A stretch of DNA of 8,045 nucleotides, from assembly GCA_050633205.1 (NCBI GenBank), contig JBOEGA010000203.1, forward strand, positions 1 through 8,045. Reading direction: 5' to 3'. The notes below the pieces were generated by a model. It searched no databases. It was not told the DNA's origin and saw only the letters and a list, made by a program, of their open reading frames with translations. A program made the translations under genes and the position numbers. Position 1 is the first letter of the stretch. Each line of letters opens with the position of its first letter. This DNA is from CBDHHC01 sp050633205. Lineage in GTDB: Bacteria > Pseudomonadota > Alphaproteobacteria > Rhizobiales > CBDHHC01. Below, in pieces: positions 1-6,787 of this stretch.

Positions 1-39
1 GGTGGGGTTACAGCATGTTTTATTATGAGGAGAGCTAAA

Positions 40-336
40 GTGAAAAGTGCATTGATATTATGTCTGGTAATTATTTTTTGCTTATCAGTATCAACTCTAT
101 CTGTTGACCAGGCTACGGCAGCAGGAGATGCGTGGAAAGTGTCTCTGAAACTGCAACTGAAAAAAGAAAAGCAATGTGAAATTAAGTCCTTGTCTCGTGT
201 GAAAGAGTTTAAGCTTGCCGGTAAAGATGTGGTCGATGGTCGTGCTCATTGCATGGATGGGACTGACTATGACTTTTCATGGAAAAGCGAGTTGAACAAA
301 TTTGATCTGCGTCGTTGTCAGCCTGCTGTTTGTTAG
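40..336 (+). CDS. Small secreted cysteine-containing protein, unknown function
   Basis: I do not recognise this gene. It encodes about 98 residues from GTG at 40. An in-frame ATG lies at 25, but the GAGGAG at 27-32 is well placed (7 bases) for the GTG and the ATG has no good site, so I prefer the GTG. The N-terminus is a clear Sec signal peptide: a lysine, then a hydrophobic core rich in Leu/Ile/Val, with a likely AxA-type cleavage around ATA|AGD. The mature part is about 70 residues, mixed in charge, with four cysteines (one near the middle, one in a His-Cys pair, two close to the C-terminus). Such an arrangement in the periplasm would allow two disulfides; that is inference. It sits 45-48 bases ahead of the hemerythrin gene on the same strand and may share its transcript. 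No enzymatic motif is visible. Confidence 0.7.
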   Translation: MKSALILCLVIIFCLSVSTLSVDQATAAGDAWKVSLKLQLKKEKQCEIKSLSRVKEFKLAGKDVVDGRAHCMDGTDYDFSWKSELNKFDLRRCQPAVC

Positions 337-384
337 GGGCCTGATCCTGGCTTTCAATTTATATAATGGAAAGGAAAAACAGTG

Positions 385-930
385 ATGGCAAAGACAATGG
401 ATCTATTAAAAGCAGAGCATGAGACCATGAGAAAACTGCTGGATATCCTTGAAGAGCAGGTGTCTTTGATTGAAGAAGGGCGTGAGACAGACAAATATCT
501 GATTGGGGAAATTACTGATTATTTCAGGCGTTTCCCTGATATGTATCACCACCCCAAAGAAGATCTGATTTTTGAGGCTCTGGAGCAAAGATCTCCAGAT
601 ACGGTCAATAAAATGGGAGATCTTGAGAGTAAGCATGAGGAGCTTTCACAGGAGCTGCACGAGTTTACGAGAACTGTTGTAAAATACCTTCTGAACAGAG
701 ACAGGTGGAAGTCTCATTTTCTGGTCAGGGCAAAGAAATTTGTGACTGATGAGCGTGCTCATATTGATAGTGAGGAGACCTATTTCTTTCCAATTGCTTT
801 ACAAACTTTAAGTCAGGAGGATTGGGATAATATCGATAATCAGGTTGGGGTTTTTACCAACCCGTTAAAGACAGAAGCTGAGGCCGGGTGTTTTACTGAA
901 ATTATGAAGCACCTGGAAAAAACAGTATAA
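385..930 (+). CDS. Hemerythrin-like HHE domain protein
   Basis: This is a four-helix-bundle hemerythrin HHE cation-binding protein of about 181 residues. The family binds a di-iron centre and serves in oxygen, nitric oxide or iron sensing and handling, usually in the cytoplasm; no signal peptide is visible here. Candidate ligands, numbered from the GTG at 382, are His13 in the first helix, the His56-His57-x-x-Glu60 cluster, His85, and His127 with Glu131 (HxxxE). These are in the order expected for the family. The start may be GTG 382 or ATG 385. AAGGA at 371-375 serves either, with ATG 9 bases and GTG 6 bases away; I list ATG. The stop overlaps the start of the next gene by one base (TAATG), so the transporter is probably translated by coupling. 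The C-terminal 40 residues after the bundle are not recognisable. The family is confident, the specific role unknown. Confidence 0.88.
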   Translation: MAKTMDLLKAEHETMRKLLDILEEQVSLIEEGRETDKYLIGEITDYFRRFPDMYHHPKEDLIFEALEQRSPDTVNKMGDLESKHEELSQELHEFTRTVVKYLLNRDRWKSHFLVRAKKFVTDERAHIDSEETYFFPIALQTLSQEDWDNIDNQVGVFTNPLKTEAEAGCFTEIMKHLEKTV

Positions 931-2552
931 TGTACTATCTGCTTCCGCGAAGGACCTGGTTTCATGATGTTTTTACAGACTTAGCCGGACAGTTGCGATG
1001 GTCCTATCTTCCACCTCTAATGGTCTATCTGGCATATGGCATATCCGGCCTGACTGCTATAGTTGGTACTTTCTTTACAAAAGAATATCTGGGGTTGTCG
1101 GCCGCCTTTCTTGCCGGCCTTACTTTCTGGGCAGCAATTCCCTGGACATTAAAAATGCCACTTGGGCACCTGATTGACCTGATCTGGCGCTGGAAATCAT
1201 TTCTGGTTTACCTTGGCTCGTTTCTGGTGGCTACCAGTCTGGGTATAATGTACGCGCTTATTACTTATACTGACCAGCTAAAGCAGATTATGTCGGTAGA
1301 AGCCTGGTATGTAAGCAGTGTACTGCTCTCAGCCGTTGGCTTTGTTATTCAGGATGTTGTTGCCGATGCAATGACAGTTGAAGCGGTTCACCCAACGGAC
1401 CGTGACGGGAACAGATATTCAGATGAAACGCTCAGGAAAATGCATGTGACCATGCAGACACTGGGACGCTTTGCACTGATCAGCGGACTGGTGCTGGTTG
1501 CCATGCTGAATATTTTTATGTTTTCAGGCATTGAAACAATGTCTACTGCAGATAAAGCGGAGGTTTATGCGCAAATCTATCTGATAGCTCTGTTTATACC
1601 TTTGATATCTGTAAGCGGTGTTATTATTGCTCATATACTTACGACAGGAAGAGCCAAACGGCTGAAGGGTCTGGGGTATAGTGCAGAACAGATAAAAGAG
1701 TTCACAGACTTTGCTCCGCAGGATACCAGCCCAAACTGGTGGATATTAGGGGGAGGGCTGGTCTTTGTTATTTTTACTCTTTCTATGGGAACAGCGGATA
1801 TAGCATTCTCTCAGGAAATCATTTTTCTGGGGTCTATGGGTATCGTTTTGTTTCTGATGTCAAAACTGATCCAGGAGCTTCCCAAAGTGCAGGCAAGGGC
1901 GCTGGTGGGAACGGCTATTATAATTTTTATTTTTCGGGCAACCCCCTCTCCTGGAGCAGGCGCAACATGGTTTGAAATTGATATCCTTAAATTTGATCAG
2001 CAGTTTTTATCTGTGTTGTCGTTGATTACATCCTGTTTAACACTTGTTGGCATTATTGCACTTCGCCCAATGATGGCTAACAGGTCTATTGCCTATATCG
2101 TGGTTTTTCTGACATTTGCTGCCGGAATTCTGTCTCTACCCAATATAGGATTGTTTTATGGTTTGCATGAATGGACATCTGTCTGGTCCAATGGTGTTAT
2201 TGATGCTCGGTTTATAGCAATTCTTGATACTGCAATTGAATCTCCATTGGGGCAGATTGCCATGATCCCAATGCTTGCATGGATTGCAAAGAATGCTCCC
2301 AGCCACCTCAAAGCAACCTTTTTTGCTGTTATGGCATCTTTTACAAATCTTGCGCTGTCTGCGGGGCACCTTGGTACAAAATATATCAACCAGATATTTA
2401 TTGTATCAAGAGAGGTAAAAGGTGAGGTTCCTGTGGCTGCTGATTACAGCCAGCTTGGGGTGTTGCTTATTACTGTTACGCTGATAACAGTCATTATGCC
2501 ATTGATCGCAATATTTATCATACAATGGTCGCCATTCCGTACGCAGGAATAG
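930..2552 (+). CDS. BT1/folate-biopterin-type MFS transporter
   Basis: A 540-residue inner-membrane protein with about 12-14 hydrophobic segments, fitting the major facilitator superfamily. Two motifs point to the BT1 (folate-biopterin transporter) branch. One is a PW-x-x-K-x-P-x-G segment at residues 71-79, followed by an aspartate at 83. The other is QDVVADAMTVEAV at 141-153, which resembles the family's DVxxDAxVVE signature. A segment around 336-350 (Pro-rich, then aromatic) and the Ala/Ser-rich helix near 460-480 also fit the family. A charged cytoplasmic loop lies at about 153-172 and another at 240-268. Known BT1 proteins carry folates, pterins or related compounds; the substrate here cannot be read from the sequence. 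ATG 930 overlaps the TAA of the hemerythrin gene, and only a weak GGA lies upstream, which supports translational coupling. No terminator follows clearly before the next gene. Confidence 0.8.
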   Translation: MYYLLPRRTWFHDVFTDLAGQLRWSYLPPLMVYLAYGISGLTAIVGTFFTKEYLGLSAAFLAGLTFWAAIPWTLKMPLGHLIDLIWRWKSFLVYLGSFLVATSLGIMYALITYTDQLKQIMSVEAWYVSSVLLSAVGFVIQDVVADAMTVEAVHPTDRDGNRYSDETLRKMHVTMQTLGRFALISGLVLVAMLNIFMFSGIETMSTADKAEVYAQIYLIALFIPLISVSGVIIAHILTTGRAKRLKGLGYSAEQIKEFTDFAPQDTSPNWWILGGGLVFVIFTLSMGTADIAFSQEIIFLGSMGIVLFLMSKLIQELPKVQARALVGTAIIIFIFRATPSPGAGATWFEIDILKFDQQFLSVLSLITSCLTLVGIIALRPMMANRSIAYIVVFLTFAAGILSLPNIGLFYGLHEWTSVWSNGVIDARFIAILDTAIESPLGQIAMIPMLAWIAKNAPSHLKATFFAVMASFTNLALSAGHLGTKYINQIFIVSREVKGEVPVAADYSQLGVLLITVTLITVIMPLIAIFIIQWSPFRTQE

Positions 2553-2571
2553 GACTACCCCCACTACATAT

Positions 2572-2599
2572 TTGAATAGTGTGTCTACGTACCTATATG
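2572..2599 (+). promoter_or_regulatory. Candidate sigma70-type promoter ahead of the macA-like gene
   Basis: TTGAAT at 2572-2577 and TATATG at 2594-2599 are separated by 16 bases and could be -35 and -10 boxes; TATGGT at 2596 with an 18-base spacer is an alternative -10. The -10 lies within a small dyad, TACC-TATAT-GGTA at 2590-2602, which could be an operator. The larger imperfect inverted repeat CCCCC..TACA (2558-2568) / TGTAGGGGG (2614-2622) flanks the whole site. The position, 65-90 bases before the adaptor start, is sensible for a separate exporter promoter. Assigned by eye only. Confidence 0.35.
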
Positions 2600-2666
2600 G
2601 TATAAAGGTGTCTTGTAGGGGGCAGGAGTACCACTTACACAAAATCTCATATAAAAGGAGACCGTG

Positions 2667-4190
2667 ATGGCAGCAGGGAAAAGTGGTTTTTCCTTATTAA
2701 ACAAGTGGGTTATCCTCGTTCTTGTTCTTATTTTAGCAGGCGGTGCGTGGTATTATACTCAGGGTGATGAGAAAGCGTCCTACTCCTTTGACAGTGAGGC
2801 GATAGACAAGGGGCTTATTGAGCAGAGTGTTTCTGCAACCGGTTCTGTGCAGGCACTTATAACTGTGGACCTGAGTTCACAGCTTTCCGGGCAGGTTTCG
2901 CAGGTTAAAGCGGACTTTAACAGCAAAGTGAAGAAGGGCGATCTGCTTGCGGTTATTGACAAAAAAACCTTTGAAACAAAAGTAAAGTCGGCGGAAGCCA
3001 ATCTGGAAATGGCGCTTGCAGGTGTTGAAGTCCAGAAGGCTTCTATCATGAAGAGCAAAGCCTTAGCCGAGAAGGCCAAAGTTGATCTGGAAAGACAGCA
3101 GAAGCTTTCGGAAAAAGGTGTTGCGGCCCAATCTGCATTAGAGGGAACAAAAACGGCTCTTGCTACTGCTGAGGCTGATATGGCTATTGCCAAGGCTCAG
3201 CTTGAAAATGCCAACGCTCTTGTCTCTCAACGTAAATCCGAGGTTCAGTCCGCTAAAATAGATCTGGAGAGAACTGAAATTCGTTCCCCGATAGATGGCG
3301 TTGTTATATCACGGACTGTGGATCAGGGGGCGACTGTTGCTGCCAGTCTGTCAGCACCAATTCTGTTTAAAATAGCGCAGGACCTGTCCAAAATTCAGAT
3401 TGAAACACTGGTTGATGAAGCTGATATCGGGCGCATTAAAAAAGGTAATGAAGTTACATTCACTGTTGATGCCTACCCTGATGCAACATTTCGCGGTCGT
3501 GTAGAACAGGTTCGCATTGGTGGTTCTACAGAGAATAATGTTGTGACCTATACGGTTATTGTTATTGCCAATAATCAGAAAGAAAATCTGCTTCCAGGCA
3601 TGACAGCGACTGTCAGGATCGTGACAGGCAGGAAAGAAGATGTTCTGCGTGTCTCGAATTCTGCTATCAGATTCAGACCTGCTAAAAATATTCCCGGAGC
3701 AGAAAAAAGACCCCGGTGGGGAAGAAATGAAGCCTTTCTGGAAGAGCTGGCGGAACTGCTGAAGCTGAGCGATGATCAGCAGGTGCAGCTTAAAAAGGCG
3801 CTTGAGGAATTAAGAGCCAGAAGGGTGAATGTTCGCAGTGCGGCACAGAATAATGGAAACGGTGCCAAGCGGGAAAACAGAAGAAAGCGCAGTGAAGGTT
3901 CCTCAAAGAGATCTTCCCAGTCTGGCGGACGTCTGTTCAGGATATTGAGCAAGATACTGACCGAGGAACAGGCGGAAGTTTTCAAAAAATGGCGTGCAGA
4001 ACGGCGTGAAACCAGCCGTCCAGCTGTTGTCTGGGTAAAAGGCAAGGATGGGGTTGTGCCACGTCGTATTCGTGTCGGGTTGTCAGATGAGGCCTATAGT
4101 GAAATTGTCGCCGGAGCTTTAAAAGAAGGTGATAAGGTAATTACTCGTGTCAGATCGGAGCGGAAAAATGCAAGACGCCGCCGTCGCTAA
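2667..4190 (+). CDS. macA: MacA-like periplasmic adaptor (membrane fusion protein) with an inserted Spy/CpxP-like segment
   Basis: The periplasmic adaptor of a MacAB-type ABC exporter, 507 residues. It should be anchored in the inner membrane by one helix (residues about 14-31) and link the permease to an outer-membrane channel. Domains in order: N-terminal anchor; first half of the lipoyl/barrel-sandwich (about 55-105, with GxV-x-x-V and KKGDLLAVID); a long alpha-helical coiled coil (about 105-200, rich in Ala/Lys/Glu); second lipoyl half (about 200-240, RSPIDGVV); beta-barrel (about 245-320); and a membrane-proximal domain. The last is interrupted by about 110 residues (341-452) holding LSDDQ and LTEEQ segments around a Lys/Arg/Ser-rich linker, before the VWV..DG..RRIRVG strand resumes. 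The usual length is near 370 residues. The protein ends in an Arg-rich tail. AAGGAG at 2655-2660 is 6 bases from ATG 2667 but only 3 from GTG 2664, so ATG is chosen. It overlaps the ATPase gene by 23 bases. Confidence 0.88.
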   Translation: MAAGKSGFSLLNKWVILVLVLILAGGAWYYTQGDEKASYSFDSEAIDKGLIEQSVSATGSVQALITVDLSSQLSGQVSQVKADFNSKVKKGDLLAVIDKKTFETKVKSAEANLEMALAGVEVQKASIMKSKALAEKAKVDLERQQKLSEKGVAAQSALEGTKTALATAEADMAIAKAQLENANALVSQRKSEVQSAKIDLERTEIRSPIDGVVISRTVDQGATVAASLSAPILFKIAQDLSKIQIETLVDEADIGRIKKGNEVTFTVDAYPDATFRGRVEQVRIGGSTENNVVTYTVIVIANNQKENLLPGMTATVRIVTGRKEDVLRVSNSAIRFRPAKNIPGAEKRPRWGRNEAFLEELAELLKLSDDQQVQLKKALEELRARRVNVRSAAQNNGNGAKRENRRKRSEGSSKRSSQSGGRLFRILSKILTEEQAEVFKKWRAERRETSRPAVVWVKGKDGVVPRRIRVGLSDEAYSEIVAGALKEGDKVITRVRSERKNARRRRR

Positions 4191-4905
4191 ATCCACGGAA
4201 ACCGCTGCGCCTTTGATTTCCTGCAAGGGGTTGACCAAGGTTTATATAATGGGCGGTCAGAAGCTAAATGCTCTCGATAATGTTGATATTGAAATTCAGC
4301 AGGGAGAGTTTGTCGCTATCATGGGGCCTTCGGGCTCAGGAAAGTCAACATTGCTGAATATGATGGGAGCTCTCGATACACCGACAAGTGGTGAGTTTAA
4401 CATTGGTGGCAAAAATATTGCTGAGATGTCTCCTGACCAACTGGCTGAATTGCGAAACCGGGAGATTGGTTTTGTATTTCAGCAATTTAACCTTCTCAGA
4501 CGTACAACGGCACTTGAGAATGTGAAATTGCCGCTTGTTTATGGTTCCGGCCGGGGCATTGATGCTAATGCAGCCGCGCAGAAGCGACTTGAAGAAGTCG
4601 GGCTTGGCAGCCGTATTGATCATACTTCGGCACAATTGTCAGGGGGGCAGCAGCAGAGAGTTGCGATTGCCCGGGCGCTTGTAACAGATCCACGGATTAT
4701 TCTTGCTGACGAGCCTACTGGTGCCCTTGATACGGAAACCTCAATTGAAATTATGAAGCTGTTTACTGACCTCAACAAGAAGGGGTTAACAATTATACTG
4801 GTTACACATGAAGCGGAGATTGCAGAGTATGCCGACAGGTTGCTTAGTTTCCGTGATGGCAAACTGATCAAAGACAGCCAGAATATGAAAGCAGAAGCAT
4901 CATGA
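4168..4905 (+). CDS. MacB/LolD-type ABC transporter ATP-binding protein
   Basis: A stand-alone ATPase of 245 residues that powers the neighbouring permease. Numbered from ATG 4168, it has Walker A GPSGSGKST at 53-61, a Q-loop in FQQFNLL near 104-110, the ABC signature LSGGQQQR at 157-164, Walker B IILADEP at 177-183 followed by TGALD, and the H-loop histidine in VTHE near 214. All key residues are present. The LRNREIGFVFQQFNLL region is typical of the MacB/LolD/YknY group. An in-frame GTG at 4147 would add seven residues, but GGAG at 4157-4160 is ideally spaced (7 bases) for ATG 4168. It begins inside the adaptor gene and its TGA overlaps the next ATG (ATGA), so all three genes are likely co-translated. 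In E. coli MacB this domain is fused to the permease; here it is separate. Confidence 0.93.
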   Translation: MQDAAVAKSTETAAPLISCKGLTKVYIMGGQKLNALDNVDIEIQQGEFVAIMGPSGSGKSTLLNMMGALDTPTSGEFNIGGKNIAEMSPDQLAELRNREIGFVFQQFNLLRRTTALENVKLPLVYGSGRGIDANAAAQKRLEEVGLGSRIDHTSAQLSGGQQQRVAIARALVTDPRIILADEPTGALDTETSIEIMKLFTDLNKKGLTIILVTHEAEIAEYADRLLSFRDGKLIKDSQNMKAEAS

Positions 4906-6134
4906 CCCTATATAGCTGTTTTCAAACTGCCATTATTGCCATTCGGCTGAATGCCATGCGCAGTATACTGACCACGCTGGGAATTATAATAGGTGTGGCT
5001 TCGGTAATTGTTATGGCTTCGATTGGCAGTGGTGCACGTAAACAGATTGAAGATCGTATCAGTGCGCTTGGCACAAATATGCTGACTTTATCTCCCGGTT
5101 CGAGACGTGTTCGCGGTCGACGCGGGGGAGCGGGTACAGCAAAACCTTTTACCGAGGCTGATATGAAAGCTATTCAGACAAATGTGGAAGGGATTGCATT
5201 TGCAACAGGGGAACTTAGGGGAAGTGCTCCGGTTATTTATGGCAATCAGAATTGGTCGACTTCAGTTTCAGGAGTTCATGCGGAGTTTCCTGAGGTTCAG
5301 GACTGGGCTATCGGGGAAGGACGTTTTTTTACAGAGCGTGAGGCCAGAAGTGGCGTGAAGCTGGTTATTCTGGGTACATCAGTTGCAAAGAAACTTTTCG
5401 GGTCAGCATCGCCTGTTGGTGAGCAGGTCCGGGTTGCCGGAGTTCCATTCAAGATTATCGGAGTGATGGAAACAAGAGGGCAGACAGGTGGATGGCGTGA
5501 CAGGGATGATATTATCTTTGTACCTATCTCAACTGCACGCTCCAGACTTGTCAGCGAAAAGACTACGGTTCCAAATCAGGTTGGTTCTATTCTGGTTAAG
5601 GTTGAGAATAATGAACAGCTTGCGGAAGTTGAAGAAGAGATCGGTAAGTTACTGCGAGCCAGACGCAATGTGACCAATGGCAAAGAGGATGATTTTTCGG
5701 TACGGAACATTGCTGAAATTGTGAAAACGAGACGGGCAACACAGCAGACGCTGACCTGGCTTCTGGCTGTTACTGCAGCTATTTCACTTGTTGTTGGCGG
5801 CATTGGTATTATGAATATCATGCTGGTATCTGTGACTGAGCGAACGCGTGAAATAGGGTTGCGGATTGCTGTTGGTGCGAGAGGACGGGATATTATGGCC
5901 CAGTTCCTGACAGAGTCGATTGTTCTGTGTCTTGTAGGCGGGACGATAGGGCTTGCCATTGGTGTCTCCGCGACATTTATCGTTGCAAAAGTTGCGGCAT
6001 GGCCCGTGTTGATCAGTCCAGAAATGATATTGATTGCTATTGGTGCTTCAGCGGGTGTCGGAGTTGTCTTTGGTTACTTTCCTGCCCGGAAGGCAGCACG
6101 GCTTAATCCTATTGATGCCCTGAGATATGAGTAA
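4902..6134 (+). CDS. macB: MacB-type ABC transporter permease (FtsX-like)
   Basis: The membrane subunit of the exporter, 410 residues, with the MacB/FtsX layout of four transmembrane helices. Helix 1 (about 22-42, LTTLGIIIGVASVIVMASIG) is followed by a large periplasmic domain (about 45-280, MacB periplasmic core type). Three C-terminal helices lie at about 284-310, 335-362 and 375-395. The stretch VVGGIGIMNIMLVSVTERT with REIGLRIAVGAR after it (about 297-327) is the family's best marker, as is the C-terminal PARKAARLNPIDALRYE. Together with the adaptor and ATPase it should form a mechanotransmitting MacAB-like pump that moves a substrate from the periplasm across the outer membrane. MacAB relatives export macrolides, peptides, toxins or siderophores; the substrate is not readable. 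The short periplasmic RRVRGRRGG stretch (about 68-76) is unusually basic. No TolC-like gene is adjacent. The symbol is by family resemblance, since E. coli MacB also carries the ATPase. Confidence 0.9.
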   Translation: MTLYSCFQTAIIAIRLNAMRSILTTLGIIIGVASVIVMASIGSGARKQIEDRISALGTNMLTLSPGSRRVRGRRGGAGTAKPFTEADMKAIQTNVEGIAFATGELRGSAPVIYGNQNWSTSVSGVHAEFPEVQDWAIGEGRFFTEREARSGVKLVILGTSVAKKLFGSASPVGEQVRVAGVPFKIIGVMETRGQTGGWRDRDDIIFVPISTARSRLVSEKTTVPNQVGSILVKVENNEQLAEVEEEIGKLLRARRNVTNGKEDDFSVRNIAEIVKTRRATQQTLTWLLAVTAAISLVVGGIGIMNIMLVSVTERTREIGLRIAVGARGRDIMAQFLTESIVLCLVGGTIGLAIGVSATFIVAKVAAWPVLISPEMILIAIGASAGVGVVFGYFPARKAARLNPIDALRYE

Positions 6135-6139
6135 TCTGA

Positions 6140-6173
6140 AAAACGGTGAGTGTTGTGAAGTGCTCACTGTTTT
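6140..6173. terminator. Bidirectional rho-independent terminator
   Basis: AAAACGGTGAG at 6140-6150 pairs with CTCACTGTTTT at 6163-6173 (11 pairs with one G-U) around a 12-base loop. The U-rich right arm, then CTTATTC, serves the + strand permease gene, which stops 5 bases earlier. On the minus strand the run of five A at 6139-6143 becomes a T tract, so the same hairpin can end the convergent regulator gene, whose stop is at 6175. Confidence 0.75.
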
Positions 6174-6174
6174 C

Positions 6175-6402
6175 TTATTCATCCGGTGCTTCAGTGACCC
6201 TGAAATCTCCCGAGGCTGCATCTGAAGGGGGATTTTTAAATTCATCGTCTTTAACCAGCCCACGCCTGATTAATTCCCTGATAGCAGCGGCACGTGAGGG
6301 AAGTCTGTTGTCAAAACGCCAATCATCTATTGCTGCAAGTTCATCATCATCCAGCATAATCTGAATTTTTTCTGTGCGTTTGAGCGCCTTTTCATCGGCC
6401 AT
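6175..6402 (-). CDS. Ribbon-helix-helix (CopG/Arc-like) DNA-binding protein
   Basis: A 75-residue protein whose N-terminal two thirds match a ribbon-helix-helix DNA-binding fold. There is a short strand EKIQIML (about 11-17), a first helix DDELAAIDDWRFDN (about 18-31), a Pro-Ser-Arg turn, and a second helix AAAIRELIRRGL (about 37-48). Such proteins bind as dimers of two-stranded sheets to direct or inverted repeats, often at their own promoter. The last 25 residues are acidic and probably disordered. The ATG at 6402 is preceded, on the minus strand, by GAGGGGGG (6410-6417) at suitable spacing. The promoter region carries two copies of an 11-base repeat (see the operator entry). No toxin or partner gene lies next to it on the same strand, so I read it as a free-standing regulator rather than an antitoxin. 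It is divergent from the small-gene/dps cluster and could control that too. Confidence 0.82.
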   Translation of the reverse strand: MADEKALKRTEKIQIMLDDDELAAIDDWRFDNRLPSRAAAIRELIRRGLVKDDEFKNPPSDAASGDFRVTEAPDE

Positions 6403-6431
6403 TGCTGATCCCCCCTCAGGCTTCCATAATT

Positions 6432-6460
6432 TTACATCACTTACGTATGTTACATCACTT
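6432..6460 (-). promoter_or_regulatory. Putative operator: paired direct repeats
   Basis: TTACATCACTT occurs at 6432-6442 and again at 6450-6460, an exact 11-base repeat with an 18-base period, near two helical turns. A TACGTA palindrome (6442-6447) lies between the copies. The repeats overlap the -10 box of the regulator's predicted promoter and the region just downstream of it. This is where a ribbon-helix-helix protein would bind to repress its own gene. Binding itself is inference. Confidence 0.5.
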
Positions 6461-6475
6461 CCAGCGTTACTTCAA
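6447..6475 (-). promoter_or_regulatory. Candidate promoter of the ribbon-helix-helix gene
   Basis: Read on the minus strand, TTGAAG (6470-6475) and TAACAT (6447-6452) are separated by exactly 17 bases, a good sigma70-like pair. The start codon is about 45 bases downstream of the -10. One repeat copy covers part of the spacer and -10, the other lies just downstream. Confidence 0.5.
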
Positions 6476-6548
6476 TTTATATACCCTCATGAGCATAATG
6501 TGGTGACATATCTTCCATGGCTTCAATGGGTTAACTATATGAAAAAGC

Positions 6549-6577
6549 TTGATAAATCTATTTATGCCCCTTACCTT
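6549..6577 (+). promoter_or_regulatory. Weak candidate promoter for the small-gene/dps cluster
   Basis: TTGATA at 6549-6554 and TACCTT at 6572-6577 are 17 bases apart, about 30 bases before the TTG start at 6608. The -35 is good and the -10 poor. No GGAAC...GTT pattern of the alphaproteobacterial general stress sigma factor was found by eye in this gap. Confidence 0.25.
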
Positions 6578-6607
6578 TAGTGTGTATTGAATACAACGGA
6601 GGATTAA

Positions 6608-6787
6608 TTGAATGCACAGCTCACAATTATCATGAAAGACCATGTAGTTGCATATGCCAGAGGTCTTCTGAACAAGAAGGATGAGGTTATTGTTGAGGAT
6701 GTAATTCGCAATGATGACCGGGCCAGGCTGGTATATGACAAGGTTAAAAGAGATTTATATGAAACTGAAAAGGAGGAAGGCAAATGA
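6608..6787 (+). CDS. Small anti-sigma-factor-like helical protein (TTG start)
   Basis: A 59-residue ORF. The start is TTG 6608, with a perfect GGAGG at 6598-6602, 5 bases away. The in-frame ATG at 6632 would give 51 residues but has no Shine-Dalgarno, so I prefer TTG. The pattern is HVVAYARGLL near residues 11-20, then an acidic helix, NDDRARLVYDKV at about 38-49, and a charged tail. It resembles the N-terminal helical region of membrane anti-sigma factors (AYxDGxL...VExxLxxDPxARxxV). The zinc-binding HxxxCxxC is absent, and there is no membrane segment. The stop overlaps the ATG of the next gene (ATGA), which encodes a membrane helix. The two could therefore act together as a split cytoplasmic/membrane pair. 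Function is a resemblance judged by eye; no sigma factor gene is in the window. Confidence 0.6.
   Translation: MNAQLTIIMKDHVVAYARGLLNKKDEVIVEDVIRNDDRARLVYDKVKRDLYETEKEEGK

Noticed and set aside
338..353. Possible hairpin after the first gene (GCC...GGC)
   Set aside because: Only three pairs and no U-tract; not a credible terminator.
362..367. Perfect TATAAT box just ahead of the hemerythrin gene
   Set aside because: No -35 box at 16-18 bases upstream (GCCTGA-like only), and a start near 374 would cut through the ribosome site at 371-375.
2780..3193. Long minus-strand ORF opposite the adaptor
   Set aside because: Composition is the Ser/Ala-rich mirror of the Lys/Ala coiled coil, there is no ribosome site, and the sense strand is clearly coding.
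5576..5959. Minus-strand ORF opposite the permease
   Set aside because: Shadow of the conserved FtsX-like region on the sense strand.
6175..6402. Antitoxin of a toxin-antitoxin pair
   Set aside because: No second gene on the same strand within the window; the neighbour on one side is a terminator and on the other a divergent cluster.
6374..6580. Plus-strand 68-codon ORF running out of the regulator gene
   Set aside because: GTG start without a ribosome site, antisense to the regulator start, and it runs over the promoter and operator repeats; protein has no recognisable pattern.
6608..6787. NepR-type anti-sigma factor or zinc anti-sigma factor
   Set aside because: The NepR core pattern and the HxxxCxxC zinc motif are both missing; only the general helical anti-sigma pattern fits.
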